In this document: positions 26,001-35,191 of the stretch, one piece after another
Position numbering within the stretch: position 1 is the stretch's first letter
Layout: each line of letters starts with the position of its first letter
Assembly: GCF_021023085.1 (NCBI RefSeq)
Contig: NZ_PGCK01000003.1
Location: forward strand, 1-64,000
Direction: 5' to 3'
Source: Methanooceanicella nereidis
GTDB lineage: Archaea > Halobacteriota > Methanocellia > Methanocellales > Methanocellaceae
Length of the DNA stretch: 64,000 nucleotides
Notes under the pieces: model-generated
What the model was told of the DNA's origin: nothing
The model's database searches: none
What the model saw: the letters and a program-made list of their open reading frames with translations, nothing else
Program-made: the position numbers and the translations under genes

Positions 26001-27573
26001 TACGCTCACGTTCACAGCCGTTACCATAATTTACCTCATAGCTTTAATGGCCCTGGCATACATGGGCTATAAGAAGACTAAGGAAGCCGAAGATTTCATG
26101 CTCGCCGGCAGAAAGGTACACCCTGCACTTATTGCCTTGTCCTACGGGGCGACGTTCATAAGCACGTCGGCTATCGTCGGGTTCGGCGGTACGGCAGCGT
26201 ATTTCGGCATGGGCCTGATATGGCTTACGGTGCTTAATATCGGCATAGGTATATTGCTCGCTTTCGTCGTGTTCGGGAAGAAGACACGTGAGATCGGCAG
26301 TAAATTAAAAGCAGTGACTTTCCCCGACCTTATGGGAAAGATATTCAAGTCCAGGTTCATGCAATATGCAAGCGGACTGATAATCGTCGTCGGAATGCCG
26401 CTTTACGCCTCAGCCGTACTTATCGGCGGCGCAAGGTTCATAGAGACGACCTTTAACATATCCTACACTACGGCATTACTGGGTTTTGCCATTATCACCG
26501 CAGTGTACGTCATTACCGGCGGACTGCTCGCTGTCATCTATACCGATACCTTACAGGGCATCATCATGCTCGTCGGCATGACGATCCTGATCGCTTTCCT
26601 GTATGTCAACCTCGGGGGCATCACACAGGCTAACGAAGCCCTTACGGAAATGGCCGGGCTCGTACCTTCAAGCCTTGCCGCCACCGGTCATACCGGGTGG
26701 ACATCGATGCCATCCGCAGGCTCGCCGATATGGTATACTCTGGTCACGACCATCATACTCGGGGTCGGAATAGGCGTCCTGGCCCAGCCTCAGCTTGTAG
26801 TGCGCTTCATGACGGCCAAAGATGACCGGTCGCTCAACAGGGCAGTGCCCATAGGCGGCGTCTTCATACTCATGATGACCGGAGTGGTGTTCACTGTCGG
26901 AGCGCTGACGAACGTATACTTCTACCAAAAGACCGGGATGCTGGCATTTGATGCCGCAGGGAAGAACCTCGACTCTATCATTCCCGCATATATCAACGCC
27001 GCGATGCCGGACTGGTTCGTCATCCTGTTCATGCTCACGCTCCTTGCGGCGGCAATGTCCACGCTCAGCGCGTTATTCCATACTATGGGCACGGCGCTCG
27101 GCAACGATCTTCTGAGCCGCGCGAAAAATTACAGGCTTACGTTATGGAAGAACAGGGCCGGCGTCACGTTCATGATCATCGTCAGCATCATACTGGCTTT
27201 CATTATGCCCGGAAGCATCATCGCCAGGGCCACTGCAATGTTCATGGGACTATGCGCCTCTGCTTTCCTCCCTGCTTTCACACACGGCCTGTTCAGTAAA
27301 AACCCGTCCAAGAGGGCAGCCATCACCAGCCTGGTCGTCGGTTCCGGTGCCTGGTCCCTGTGGACAGCATTCGTACACATAAAAGAATCAGAAGCTCTCG
27401 GGCTATGTCAGATACTCTTCGGAAAGGCCGCGCTGCTCGGTTCTCCCTGGACTGTTGTAGACCCGCTGATAATAGCGCTGCCACTCGCAGCTATGTCACT
27501 TGCCGTAGTATGGGCGCTTGATAGCTACGTTTGGACGAAAAAAGAAAGCGGCTCCAAAGAGCCTGCCATATAA
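25984..27573 (+). CDS. sodium:solute symporter family protein
   Basis: Membrane transporter of 529 aa with about 13 helices, LeuT-like fold. The first helices contain EDFMLAGRKVHPALIALSYGATFISTSAIVGFGGTAAYFGMG, where the Na-binding unwound helix 1 is expected, and helix 8 LLAAAMSTLSALFHTMGTAL holds the SxxST-like sodium site. Substrate is unknown: a short organic acid, amino acid or pantothenate is plausible. ATG 25990 is an alternative start. It is preceded by the accessory peptide and opposed by the TrmB gene; a strong hairpin terminator follows. Confidence 0.92.
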   Translation: MSMAVDTLTFTAVTIIYLIALMALAYMGYKKTKEAEDFMLAGRKVHPALIALSYGATFISTSAIVGFGGTAAYFGMGLIWLTVLNIGIGILLAFVVFGKKTREIGSKLKAVTFPDLMGKIFKSRFMQYASGLIIVVGMPLYASAVLIGGARFIETTFNISYTTALLGFAIITAVYVITGGLLAVIYTDTLQGIIMLVGMTILIAFLYVNLGGITQANEALTEMAGLVPSSLAATGHTGWTSMPSAGSPIWYTLVTTIILGVGIGVLAQPQLVVRFMTAKDDRSLNRAVPIGGVFILMMTGVVFTVGALTNVYFYQKTGMLAFDAAGKNLDSIIPAYINAAMPDWFVILFMLTLLAAAMSTLSALFHTMGTALGNDLLSRAKNYRLTLWKNRAGVTFMIIVSIILAFIMPGSIIARATAMFMGLCASAFLPAFTHGLFSKNPSKRAAITSLVVGSGAWSLWTAFVHIKESEALGLCQILFGKAALLGSPWTVVDPLIIALPLAAMSLAVVWALDSYVWTKKESGSKEPAI

Positions 27574-27598
27574 GAAGATAACCTGTCTTCATCCCGGG

Positions 27599-27640
27599 GC
27601 ATGCCTGATCATGGGCATGCTCCTGCTTTTATTTTTTTAA
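27599..27640. terminator. bidirectional hairpin terminator
   Basis: GCATGCC (27599-27605) and GGCATGC (27614-27620) form a 7-bp perfect stem with an 8-base loop, followed by a T-rich run at 27627-27639. It lies between the convergent symporter and isochorismatase-like genes and could serve both. Confidence 0.6.
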
Positions 27641-28258
27641 TACGGCCTCTGCATACTGTATGCCCACGCCGTAAGCTCCGGCATGCTCTTTTGCCACCTT
27701 CAGGACTTCGTCATAAGTCTCCTGTCGCGCCCAATCCCTCTGTAGTTCCAGCAGCACCTGCAGCCAGGTCACCGGCACCGCACCTGCCTGTATCATCCGA
27801 TGCATCGCCATGTCATGTGCCACTTCGCTTACGTCTCCGCATGCGTCCGCTACCACATACACCTCGTACCCGGCCTCAAGCGCATTGATGGCGGGCAGGG
27901 CGACGCATATCTCGGTCCATAGTCCCGCTATGAGCAACTTTTTTCTGCCCGACATTTTAATGGAATCCACGACATCTTCGTCTTCCATAAAATTCATGTT
28001 CGTACGGTCTATGGGTTTCACGTCCGGGAAAACCTCCTGCAACTGTGAGAACATCGGGCCGCTGAAGCTTTTTTCTGCTACTGTCGTCAGGATCGTGGGT
28101 ATCCTGAATATTTTGGCGGACCTGGCGAGCCCGACTGCGTTGTTGATCAATAGCTGGTCGTCTATCGAGTTTACCGCGAATGCCATCTGGGGCTGAAAAT
28201 CGACAAGGATAAGCATGCAATTATCAGGGGTCAGCAGCCCGTGTATCTTTCCTTTCAT
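27629..28258 (-). CDS. isochorismatase-like cysteine hydrolase
   Basis: Alpha/beta hydrolase of 209 aa in the isochorismatase-like family, YcaC type. The catalytic triad is recognisable: Asp in LILVDFQPQMAF, Lys in VAEKSFSGP, Cys in AGLWTEICVALPA with the usual preceding non-proline cis peptide. YcaC-type proteins have unsettled substrates; a nicotinamidase or isochorismatase role is less likely by length and motif. ATG 28258 is strongly supported by GAGGAGGATG just upstream; the longer frame from 28285 is not. Expressed alone. Confidence 0.88.
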   Translation of the reverse strand: MKGKIHGLLTPDNCMLILVDFQPQMAFAVNSIDDQLLINNAVGLARSAKIFRIPTILTTVAEKSFSGPMFSQLQEVFPDVKPIDRTNMNFMEDEDVVDSIKMSGRKKLLIAGLWTEICVALPAINALEAGYEVYVVADACGDVSEVAHDMAMHRMIQAGAVPVTWLQVLLELQRDWARQETYDEVLKVAKEHAGAYGVGIQYAEAVLKK

Positions 28259-28347
28259 AACATCCTCCTCTATATGGGCTACCATCTATGTTTTTAAATT
28301 TCTTTACAATATATGTTACAGAAAAAAATACCTATGAATTAAAAAGT

Positions 28348-28977
28348 TCACAGGACCCGGTAAATCGTCACGTTTTCATTACAGTAGAGCTTTTCAAAAT
28401 AGCCTGTATCATCGAACTTTGTGAAGTTTATTTCACTGCAAGGAACACGCCATCCAGTATAAAGCGCCCGCGAAGGGACAAATATATAGTTCGCGTTCTC
28501 CGATCTGGCCAGCATGTTAGCCCGCCCGGCGCTATCTGTCTTATATATCTCCGTAGTGTTTGCCATTTTTCCTACGGGGTCCGGCGCATTGGCCCAATCT
28601 CCACCGACCGATGAGGCTCTCGTCGTCATACCCATTATCAGCTCGGCGCTAAATATGTCCGCGATAAATTTTTCCGACCTGTCAGTGTTGTTCAGTATCC
28701 ATTCAGTTGACCTGAACTCGCCCTCTGAAACGATCCGGTTATAATGCAGGTCGGCCTGGTACTTTATCTCCGGCAGCGGCAGGCCCATATTATCCCTGCT
28801 TTCTTCCGGCAGCCTGGACAGTATCCGCCCGACCTCGTCATCGATAATGTCGGGCAGGTATTTTCTGGCCTCGTCAAGGCTTGTTTGTAGACTTAAAAAG
28901 TATCCGAAGTATATCATGACAAGGAACATCGCCAGCACTGCTGCTGTCCTTACGCGGTCCTTTCCGGCCTTATCCAT
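28348..28977 (-). CDS. single-helix membrane-anchored hypothetical protein
   Basis: Protein of 209 aa with one N-terminal helix (VRTAAVLAMFLVMIYFGYFL) and an outside domain. The outer part, with STEWILNNTDRSEKFIADIF, ELIMGMTTRASSVGGDW, IYKTDSAGRANMLARSENANYIFVPSRAL, resembles the soluble C-terminal domain found on GT-C-type membrane glycosyltransferases and related proteins. The catalytic membrane part is absent, so it may be an orphan domain or a split gene product. No partner gene of that kind is nearby. Function unknown. Confidence 0.65.
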   Translation of the reverse strand: MDKAGKDRVRTAAVLAMFLVMIYFGYFLSLQTSLDEARKYLPDIIDDEVGRILSRLPEESRDNMGLPLPEIKYQADLHYNRIVSEGEFRSTEWILNNTDRSEKFIADIFSAELIMGMTTRASSVGGDWANAPDPVGKMANTTEIYKTDSAGRANMLARSENANYIFVPSRALYTGWRVPCSEINFTKFDDTGYFEKLYCNENVTIYRVL

Positions 28978-29276
28978 ATCAGAGCGGCTTATGTTTACAC
29001 TATACTTAAATCTTGCCTGTCAGGCAGGGTCCTGAAATAACGGTCCATAAATTATTTGTCTATACTGTTTGATGCTCAAGCCTGAGGTGTGCATACCCTT
29101 GAAAACATATATTATATTTGAGCGATACTTATGGCATTGAGGTCACAGGATGCCCGCTAAAAAAGATGCCTTCCATAAATGTATCCGGAATGGTATCGAC
29201 TTACTGGACCTTCAATTCATTATCGGAGAAAATTAAATAATATAATCTGGCCGTATATTTTATGGGATGTATAGTT

Positions 29277-30494
29277 ATGGAGCGCGACTATTACACGATG
29301 GACGATTTTTCTTTTGATGGAAAGACTGTGCTGCTTAGAGTGGAGTTTAATTCACCAATGGGCCCTAAAGGCGAGATACTCGACGATAAGAGGATCAGGG
29401 AAAGTCTGCCGACCATAAAGGGACTGGAAGACTCGAAGCTGGTGCTTCTTGCCCACCAGAGCAGGCCCGGGAAAAAGGATTTCACCACCATGGAAGAGCA
29501 CGCCAGGCGCCTCCAGAAGTACGTAAAACAAAACGTAAGGTACGTGGACGACATTTTTGGCTGGAACGCCAGGTCTCATATCATGAACATGGAAAAGGGC
29601 GACGTCCTGATGCTTGAGAACGTCAGGTTTTATTCCGAAGAGACGCTGGAGCAAAGCCCTGAAGCCCACTCAAAGACACATCTCGTTAAAAAACTTGCAC
29701 CTGTCGCGCAGATCTTCCTGAACGATGCCTTTGGCGCTTCCCACCGGTCCCAGTGTTCGCTGGTCGGCTTCACTCCCGTGCTGCCGTCAGGCGCCGGCAG
29801 GCTGATGGAAAAGGAGATAGATTCCCTCAACGAAGCGCTGACGGGAGGAGGGGAGACGATATACGTCCTCGGCGGCGCCAAGGTGGACGACAGCATAAGC
29901 GTCACAAAGAACGTGCTCGAGAAAAAGATCGCGAGCAAGGTCCTGGTCACAGGGGTCGTAGCGAACGTGTTCATGGCCGCGAGCGGCATAAGGATAGGAA
30001 AGCCTAACATGGACTTCCTGGAGAAAAACGATTATATCGGCCAGATCGACCTGGCAAAGACCATTCTTAAGGCTTTTGACGGCAAGGTCGTATTGCCGTC
30101 GGATGTAGCGATAAACAAGGACGGAAAGCGCGAGGAGATAAACGTCATGGATCTGCCGACGGACTATCTTATATCCGACATAGGGCAGGCGACAATACTG
30201 AGCTTCTCCGACATGATAAGGCATGCGGATAAGGTCATCATCAACGGCCCCTCCGGCATATTCGAGAACCCGGAGTTCAGCGCCGGCACGAACGACATAC
30301 TGATGGCCGCCACCAGGGCGAAATTCTCCGTGATAGGCGGAGGCCACAGCTCTGCGGCAGTGGAGCAGCTTGGCATCGAGGACCGGATCTCGCATGTTTC
30401 TACGGGCGGCGGGGCCTGCATAGACTTCCTGTCGGGCAAGAACATGCCGGCGATAGAGGCATTAAAGGCTGCAAAGGCAAGGATACAAAAATAA
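29277..30494 (+). CDS. pgk: phosphoglycerate kinase
   Basis: Glycolytic/gluconeogenic enzyme of about 405 aa transferring phosphate between 1,3-bisphosphoglycerate and ADP. In methanogens it serves mostly gluconeogenesis. Visible are TVLLRVEFNSP near the start (usually RVDxN, here Glu for Asp), LAHQSRPG, MLENVRFYSEE, FLNDAFGASHRSQCSLVGF, GGAKVDDSISV, NGPSGIFENPEF and GGGHSSAAVEQLG (usually GGG(D/H)). TATA-like TTAAATAATATA at 29233-29245 places the transcript start near 29262-29268, so ATG 29262 or 29277 are both possible. A short GGCC hairpin with a T run follows near 30505. Confidence 0.95.
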   Translation: MERDYYTMDDFSFDGKTVLLRVEFNSPMGPKGEILDDKRIRESLPTIKGLEDSKLVLLAHQSRPGKKDFTTMEEHARRLQKYVKQNVRYVDDIFGWNARSHIMNMEKGDVLMLENVRFYSEETLEQSPEAHSKTHLVKKLAPVAQIFLNDAFGASHRSQCSLVGFTPVLPSGAGRLMEKEIDSLNEALTGGGETIYVLGGAKVDDSISVTKNVLEKKIASKVLVTGVVANVFMAASGIRIGKPNMDFLEKNDYIGQIDLAKTILKAFDGKVVLPSDVAINKDGKREEINVMDLPTDYLISDIGQATILSFSDMIRHADKVIINGPSGIFENPEFSAGTNDILMAATRAKFSVIGGGHSSAAVEQLGIEDRISHVSTGGGACIDFLSGKNMPAIEALKAAKARIQK

Positions 30495-30728
30495 GCGTGT
30501 TAACCGGCCGTAAGGCCTTAATTTTTCTATTTGCTGGCTTATCGATCTTTGAAGTATCTTTGTAATATCAGGATAACGTATTTTCATTATTTATAAAAAG
30601 TGTATTTCGTCCCGAATGCCAGGCTTTTTACCATTATTATGCAATGGTATGCCGGCAGAATTTGCCGGTCAAAAAAGAAAAGCCTAATAAGCGTTCGCGT
30701 CTTGTTAATATACATTTGAGATGATAAC

Positions 30729-31835
30729 ATGACCAGCGATGTGTTTTTCGCGAGCTTCAGGGCAAGGTCGCCGGGAGAGAACAAGCTAAGCAAGATAAAA
30801 AAGCTATTTTCGGAGTCGGGTTTCAACGAGCTGATCGATGAGGATGATCTCACGGCCATCAAGGTCCATTTTGGCGAGGCCGGTAACGATACATTTGTAA
30901 GCCCCATCTTTATCAGGCCGGTAGTAGACAGGGTGAAGAGAAACATGGGAAAGCCGTTCGTGACCGATACGGCCACTCTCTATAACGGATACAGGCGGAA
31001 CGCGGTCGACCATGTCACCACGGCAATAACTCACGGGTTCGGCTTTTCGGTGCTGGACGCGCCGGTGATAATCGCGGACGGTCTCACCGGCAATGACCAT
31101 GTGGAAGTGGAGATAGAAAAAGGGCACTTTAAGACTGTCAGGATCGCCAGTGGTATCCATGAGGCAGATAGCATGATCGTCATGTCCCACTTTAAAGGGC
31201 ACTGTATGGCAGGGTTCGGAGGCGCCATTAAGAACCTGGCCATGGGATGCGCTCCACCCGCAGGAAAACTTGAGCAGCATTGCGCGAAGGCCATGGTCGA
31301 TACGGACAAGTGCATAGGGTGCGGGAAGTGCTCGAAGGCATGCGAATACTACGCCATACACATCGTAGACAAAAAGTCAAGGGTCGATGAAGAAAAATGC
31401 ATATCCTGCGGGGAGTGTGCCGCAGCATGCCCCGAGTACGCCATAGACTTCGACTGGGAGAAGGATGTGCCCGTATTCATCGAAAAAATGGTGGAATACG
31501 CTTATGGGGCGGTAAAGGATAAAAAGGGAAAAGCAGGCTATATCAACTTCCTGATGAACATTACGCCTGACTGTGACTGCGCCCCGTTCAGTGATACGCC
31601 CATTGTTCCGGACATAGGCATACTTGCATCAAAGGACCCTGTGGCGATAGACAAAGCCAGCGTTGACCTTGTTAATAAGCAGATAGGCATTCAGGCATCG
31701 ATGCTTGCCTGTAACCTTGAGGAAGGAAAGGACAAGTTCAGGGGACTGTGGGATAACGTGGATGGCAACAGACAGCTTGTGTACGGGGAAAAGATCGGTC
31801 TCGGCAGCACAGATTACCGACTGATAGAGATCTAA
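30729..31835 (+). CDS. DUF362 domain protein with two 4Fe-4S clusters
   Basis: Iron-sulfur protein of 368 aa. The DUF362 region fills residues 1-185 and resumes after the ferredoxin insert. Two clusters are given by CIGCGKCSKACEYYAI and CISCGECAAACPEYAI, each CxxCxxCxxxC. The conserved HFKGHCMAGFGGAIKNLAMGCAPPAGK stretch is typical of the family, which is common in methanogens and anaerobes but of unknown function; redox or metal-related roles are usually assumed. It is monocistronic and converges with the DUF1284 gene. Confidence 0.85.
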   Translation: MTSDVFFASFRARSPGENKLSKIKKLFSESGFNELIDEDDLTAIKVHFGEAGNDTFVSPIFIRPVVDRVKRNMGKPFVTDTATLYNGYRRNAVDHVTTAITHGFGFSVLDAPVIIADGLTGNDHVEVEIEKGHFKTVRIASGIHEADSMIVMSHFKGHCMAGFGGAIKNLAMGCAPPAGKLEQHCAKAMVDTDKCIGCGKCSKACEYYAIHIVDKKSRVDEEKCISCGECAAACPEYAIDFDWEKDVPVFIEKMVEYAYGAVKDKKGKAGYINFLMNITPDCDCAPFSDTPIVPDIGILASKDPVAIDKASVDLVNKQIGIQASMLACNLEEGKDKFRGLWDNVDGNRQLVYGEKIGLGSTDYRLIEI

Positions 31836-31864
31836 AAAACGCATATTTTTTAGGATTAAGCCCT

Positions 31865-32314
31865 TTATTGCTCGGGAGCGAGTTTTTCAAGGCCTCTCGG
31901 GCAGAACCCCAGCGCGAGCCATTCGCATCCGCGGCAGATGTCCTTGAAATCTTCGGGTCTTATCTTTTCTTTGATCAACGTGTACAGGTCTTTGGCTTTG
32001 AACCTGTCTCCCGGTTTTATGCCAAGCTTGTTCATGACCCTGCGGTCCATCTCTTTCACCGTAGAGTCAAGCTTAAGGCCGCCTTTGAAGCAATCCTCTC
32101 CCTGGGCGTTAGGGCATGCAAGGCAAATAACGTCGCAGCTATCAACTACTTCGATCTCCATGTCCGGGTTCTGGTCTATCATGCGTTTTACCTTATAAAA
32201 GTTTTTTATGAACTCCGCGGTGTAACCTACGCCCTGAAAGCCCAGCATACATAAAAGATGATGGGCGCGAAGCGGTATACCTTTGAAATCCCCGGCATTT
32301 GCCTTTTTTACCAT
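31865..32314 (-). CDS. DUF1284 domain protein
   Basis: A 149-aa cytoplasmic protein with the DUF1284 pattern LRAHHLLCMLGFQGVGYTAEFIKNF and eight cysteines, including CDVICLACPNAQGEDCFKGG and CRGCEWLALGFCPRG. A metal or Fe-S site is likely; the family's role is unknown. It lies between a DUF362 ferredoxin (convergent) and the acetyl-CoA synthetase genes (divergent, with a 135-bp shared upstream region). Confidence 0.82.
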   Translation of the reverse strand: MVKKANAGDFKGIPLRAHHLLCMLGFQGVGYTAEFIKNFYKVKRMIDQNPDMEIEVVDSCDVICLACPNAQGEDCFKGGLKLDSTVKEMDRRVMNKLGIKPGDRFKAKDLYTLIKEKIRPEDFKDICRGCEWLALGFCPRGLEKLAPEQ

Positions 32315-32449
32315 GTCCTGTTAAATATATATTAATACGTTATAAACATTTTGAATTCAAACTACTTTGAACTTCTTTTTATCAATTTCCAAGCAGATAA
32401 CTTTTTTATTATAATGCGGATAACAAACTTATATTGACATATAATTGAG

Positions 32450-33844
32450 GTGATCTTTTTTACATCCGACCTGACACCACTGCTCAAGCCCCGCACTATC
32501 GCGGTGATAGGCGCCTCCGGGAACGAGTCCAAATGGGGATATAAGGTTTTCCACAATATCATCAGTAACAGGTATAAAGGCAAAGCATACCCCGTAAACC
32601 CTTCGGCTGACGAAATTTTAGGAAATAAGTGCTATCGGTCGATAGGCGACGTGCCTGACGAGATCGACCTTGCTGTCATCATAGTGCCCGCCCCGGTAGC
32701 CCTGAAAGTCGTCGATGAGTGCGGAGAAAAAGGCGTAAAGACATTATGTGTCATAACGGCAGGATTTAGCGAAGTGGGACCTGAAGGCGCAAAACTGGAA
32801 AAGATACTTAAAGAGAAAGTGAAGGGCTACGGCATGAGGATGCTCGGCCCCAATACGATGGGTTTTGTAAACCGGAGCATAGGGCTGAACGCAAGCATCG
32901 TTCCGCGGATGCCGTACAGGGGAGAGATCTCTTTTATAAGCCAGAGCGGGGCTCTCGGGCTCGCTCTTGCAGACTGGGCTCTCGGGTCTCAGCTGGGGCT
33001 TAACTGCATCATAAGCACGGGAAACAAGGCCGACATATCCGAGGCCGACCTGCTTGAGTTTTTCGAGGAAGATGCCGATACATGGACCATAGCGATGTAC
33101 ATCGAAGGGCTAAAGGACGGCAGAAAGTTCATGAATTCCGCGCTAAAGGTCAAAAAGCCAATGCTCGCCATAAAGTCGGGCGTCAGCCAGGCCGGAGCAC
33201 GGGCGGCAGCATCGCATACCGGCAGCCTGGCCGGTTCGGACTCGGTATATGACGCGGCATTCAGGCAAAGCGGCGTCATACGCGTGGAAGGCGTGGAAGG
33301 TATGTTCGATGCCGCAATGGCGCTGTCGACGCAGCCCCGCCCGAAAGGCAACAGGGTGGCCATACTGTCTAATGGAGGGGGAGCCGCAATAATGGCAAGC
33401 GACGCCTGTGAGCGAAGGGGCATGAAAGTCCCGCCGCTCAATAAATATACAAGCGCGGGCATCGCGAGACTGCTTCCGGCTTTCGCTTCGGTCAAAAACC
33501 CTGTCGATACTGTAGCAATGTCTGATTATGAGCTCTACAGGGAATCTCTGAAGATCCTGATAAACGATGACGACATAGACTGTGTCATGGTCATTTATGC
33601 GCACGGCGGATTTACCGACGCCATGGAGCCTGCAAATGCGGTAGTGGACGCGCTGAAGGAGAAATATCCTAAACCTCTCGTCGCCTGCTGGATGGGCGGG
33701 GAAGATATAGAGAGCGTTGCCAGGATGTTCAGGAAAAACCGCGTGCCTTATTATCCCGTTCCTGAAAGGGCCGCCGAGTCGCTCCGGTGCCTTATCGACT
33801 ATAATAATTTCTTAACCGCGAGGTCTAAAAATGATGCTGGATGA
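32450..33844 (+). CDS. ADP-forming acetate-CoA ligase, alpha subunit
   Basis: Alpha subunit (464 aa) of the NDP-forming acyl-CoA synthetase that makes ATP and acetate from acetyl-CoA, or runs in reverse. The CoA-binding domain begins with RTIAVIGASGNESKWGYKVFHNI, followed by SQSGALGLALADWA and the phosphohistidine loop ARAAASHTGSLAGSD. In many organisms alpha and beta are fused; here the ATP-grasp subunit is a separate gene overlapping by 14 bases. The start is a GTG at 32450 directly in a GAGGTGATC sequence, with a TATA-like element about 20 bp before, suggesting a leaderless mRNA. Confidence 0.9.
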   Translation: MIFFTSDLTPLLKPRTIAVIGASGNESKWGYKVFHNIISNRYKGKAYPVNPSADEILGNKCYRSIGDVPDEIDLAVIIVPAPVALKVVDECGEKGVKTLCVITAGFSEVGPEGAKLEKILKEKVKGYGMRMLGPNTMGFVNRSIGLNASIVPRMPYRGEISFISQSGALGLALADWALGSQLGLNCIISTGNKADISEADLLEFFEEDADTWTIAMYIEGLKDGRKFMNSALKVKKPMLAIKSGVSQAGARAAASHTGSLAGSDSVYDAAFRQSGVIRVEGVEGMFDAAMALSTQPRPKGNRVAILSNGGGAAIMASDACERRGMKVPPLNKYTSAGIARLLPAFASVKNPVDTVAMSDYELYRESLKILINDDDIDCVMVIYAHGGFTDAMEPANAVVDALKEKYPKPLVACWMGGEDIESVARMFRKNRVPYYPVPERAAESLRCLIDYNNFLTARSKNDAG

Positions 33845-34472
33845 ACTTAAAGCAAAGTCGCTGCTAGGGGATTTTGATATTCCCGTGAACGATGGCCGTG
33901 AAGTGCTTGACGTGGACGATGCGGTGAAGGCAGCCGGCAGCATCGGGTTCCCGGTGGCGATGAAAGTGTTATCCCAAAAGATCTCGCATAAGAGCGACCT
34001 GGGCCTTGTCAGGCTGGACATAAGCTCCTCGGAAGGCGTCAGGGATGCCTACGAACATATCCTATCAAAGGCAAAAAGTATCGATCCCGGGGCAAGGGTA
34101 GTCGTAGAGACCATGGCGCCTGACGGTACTGAGGTCATCGTCGGCGCAAAAAGAGACCCTCAGTTCGGCCCTGTCATACTTTTCGGGCTCGGAGGCATCT
34201 TTGTGGAAGTATTCAAGGATGTTTCCCTGAGAGTAGCACCTGTGAACAAAAAAATGGCAATGAACATGATCGGCGGGATCAAAGGATACGTCATACTTAA
34301 AGGATACAGGGGAAAAAACGGCGTAGACATTGACGCCCTGGCTGACATAATAGTCAAAGTGTCCGATCTCATGATGTCAAGGAAAGATGTCCAGGAACTG
34401 GACGCTAATCCGGTCATCGCATATGAAAAGGGTGCTGTCGCGGTCGATGCTCGCGTCCTTTTAAAAGATTAG
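33831..34472 (+). CDS. ADP-forming acetate-CoA ligase, beta subunit
   Basis: ATP-grasp beta subunit of 213 aa, transferring phosphate between the alpha-subunit histidine and ADP. Visible are SIGFPVAMKVLSQKISHKSDLG (nucleotide-binding lysine), VVVETMAPDGTEVIVGAKRDPQFGPVILFGLGGIFVEVFKDVSLRVAP and ELDANPVIAYEKG at the C-terminus. The gene overlaps the alpha subunit by 14 bases. The pair may conserve energy from acetyl-CoA or assimilate acetate. Confidence 0.92.
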   Translation: MMLDELKAKSLLGDFDIPVNDGREVLDVDDAVKAAGSIGFPVAMKVLSQKISHKSDLGLVRLDISSSEGVRDAYEHILSKAKSIDPGARVVVETMAPDGTEVIVGAKRDPQFGPVILFGLGGIFVEVFKDVSLRVAPVNKKMAMNMIGGIKGYVILKGYRGKNGVDIDALADIIVKVSDLMMSRKDVQELDANPVIAYEKGAVAVDARVLLKD

Positions 34473-34480
34473 CTATGATG

Positions 34481-35191
34481 TCAGCGGCGGTACACCGGGG
34501 CCGGCGCATCAAACGGCGCCCCTGCGGCCTTTTCATACTGTCGGGGATCTTTTATACCGTAGCAGCGCGACTCCATCGCTATAGCTACCCTGTCAGCCCT
34601 GTTAGATAACGCATATAATAATGGGACCGTTATCGATAATATTCCCTTTAACGCATTGACCGGTCCTTTAAAGCTCACGCCCCTGGATTCCTGGGCCATC
34701 CTTATCGATTGATACTCGGAGTATATCACCGGCAGAAATGTGATCGCCAGCATCATCATCGTCGCTATGTCCCTGCCTATCTCTGTCTTAGTGACCCTGC
34801 TCAGCGGCCTTAACGATCTCTCGACGGTATCTGCGAACTCTGTCTCCGACGTTGTTATGGTGACCACGGATCCTGCCAGGTACAGCAGTATCATCCTCGC
34901 CGCCGAGGCCGCGGCAAGCTCCGCGCCTGTCGAAGTTATATCGACGATCCAAAAAGACGCAAGGACATCGCCGCCTTCTACAAGCACTGCCTGTGCTATC
35001 GATATGACGGCTATCACCGGTATCGCGGGTAAAAACAGCCTTAGCAAACTGTTGATATTCACCCTGAGCGCGAGCATCGATATGATGGTCACGGCGAACA
35101 GTATGGCGAATTCATACGCCCCTGAGAGCATGACTGTCAGTATGCCGAAAATAGCCAGAGCGAATATCTTCGTACCCGCGGATATCTTCAT
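34481..35191 (-). CDS. ecfT: energy-coupling factor transporter transmembrane protein EcfT
   Basis: Membrane scaffold (236 aa) of an ECF-type vitamin transporter, with an N-terminal group of helices and two coupling helices containing Ala-Arg-Gly-like motifs (AQESRGVSF near residue 160 and AIAMESRCYG near 205), which contact the ATPases. It is the last gene of bioY-ecfA-ecfA-ecfT and overlaps the ATPase gene by four bases. The context indicates biotin uptake, although EcfT can also serve other S components. Confidence 0.9.
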   Translation of the reverse strand: MKISAGTKIFALAIFGILTVMLSGAYEFAILFAVTIISMLALRVNINSLLRLFLPAIPVIAVISIAQAVLVEGGDVLASFWIVDITSTGAELAAASAARMILLYLAGSVVTITTSETEFADTVERSLRPLSRVTKTEIGRDIATMMMLAITFLPVIYSEYQSIRMAQESRGVSFKGPVNALKGILSITVPLLYALSNRADRVAIAMESRCYGIKDPRQYEKAAGAPFDAPAPVYRR

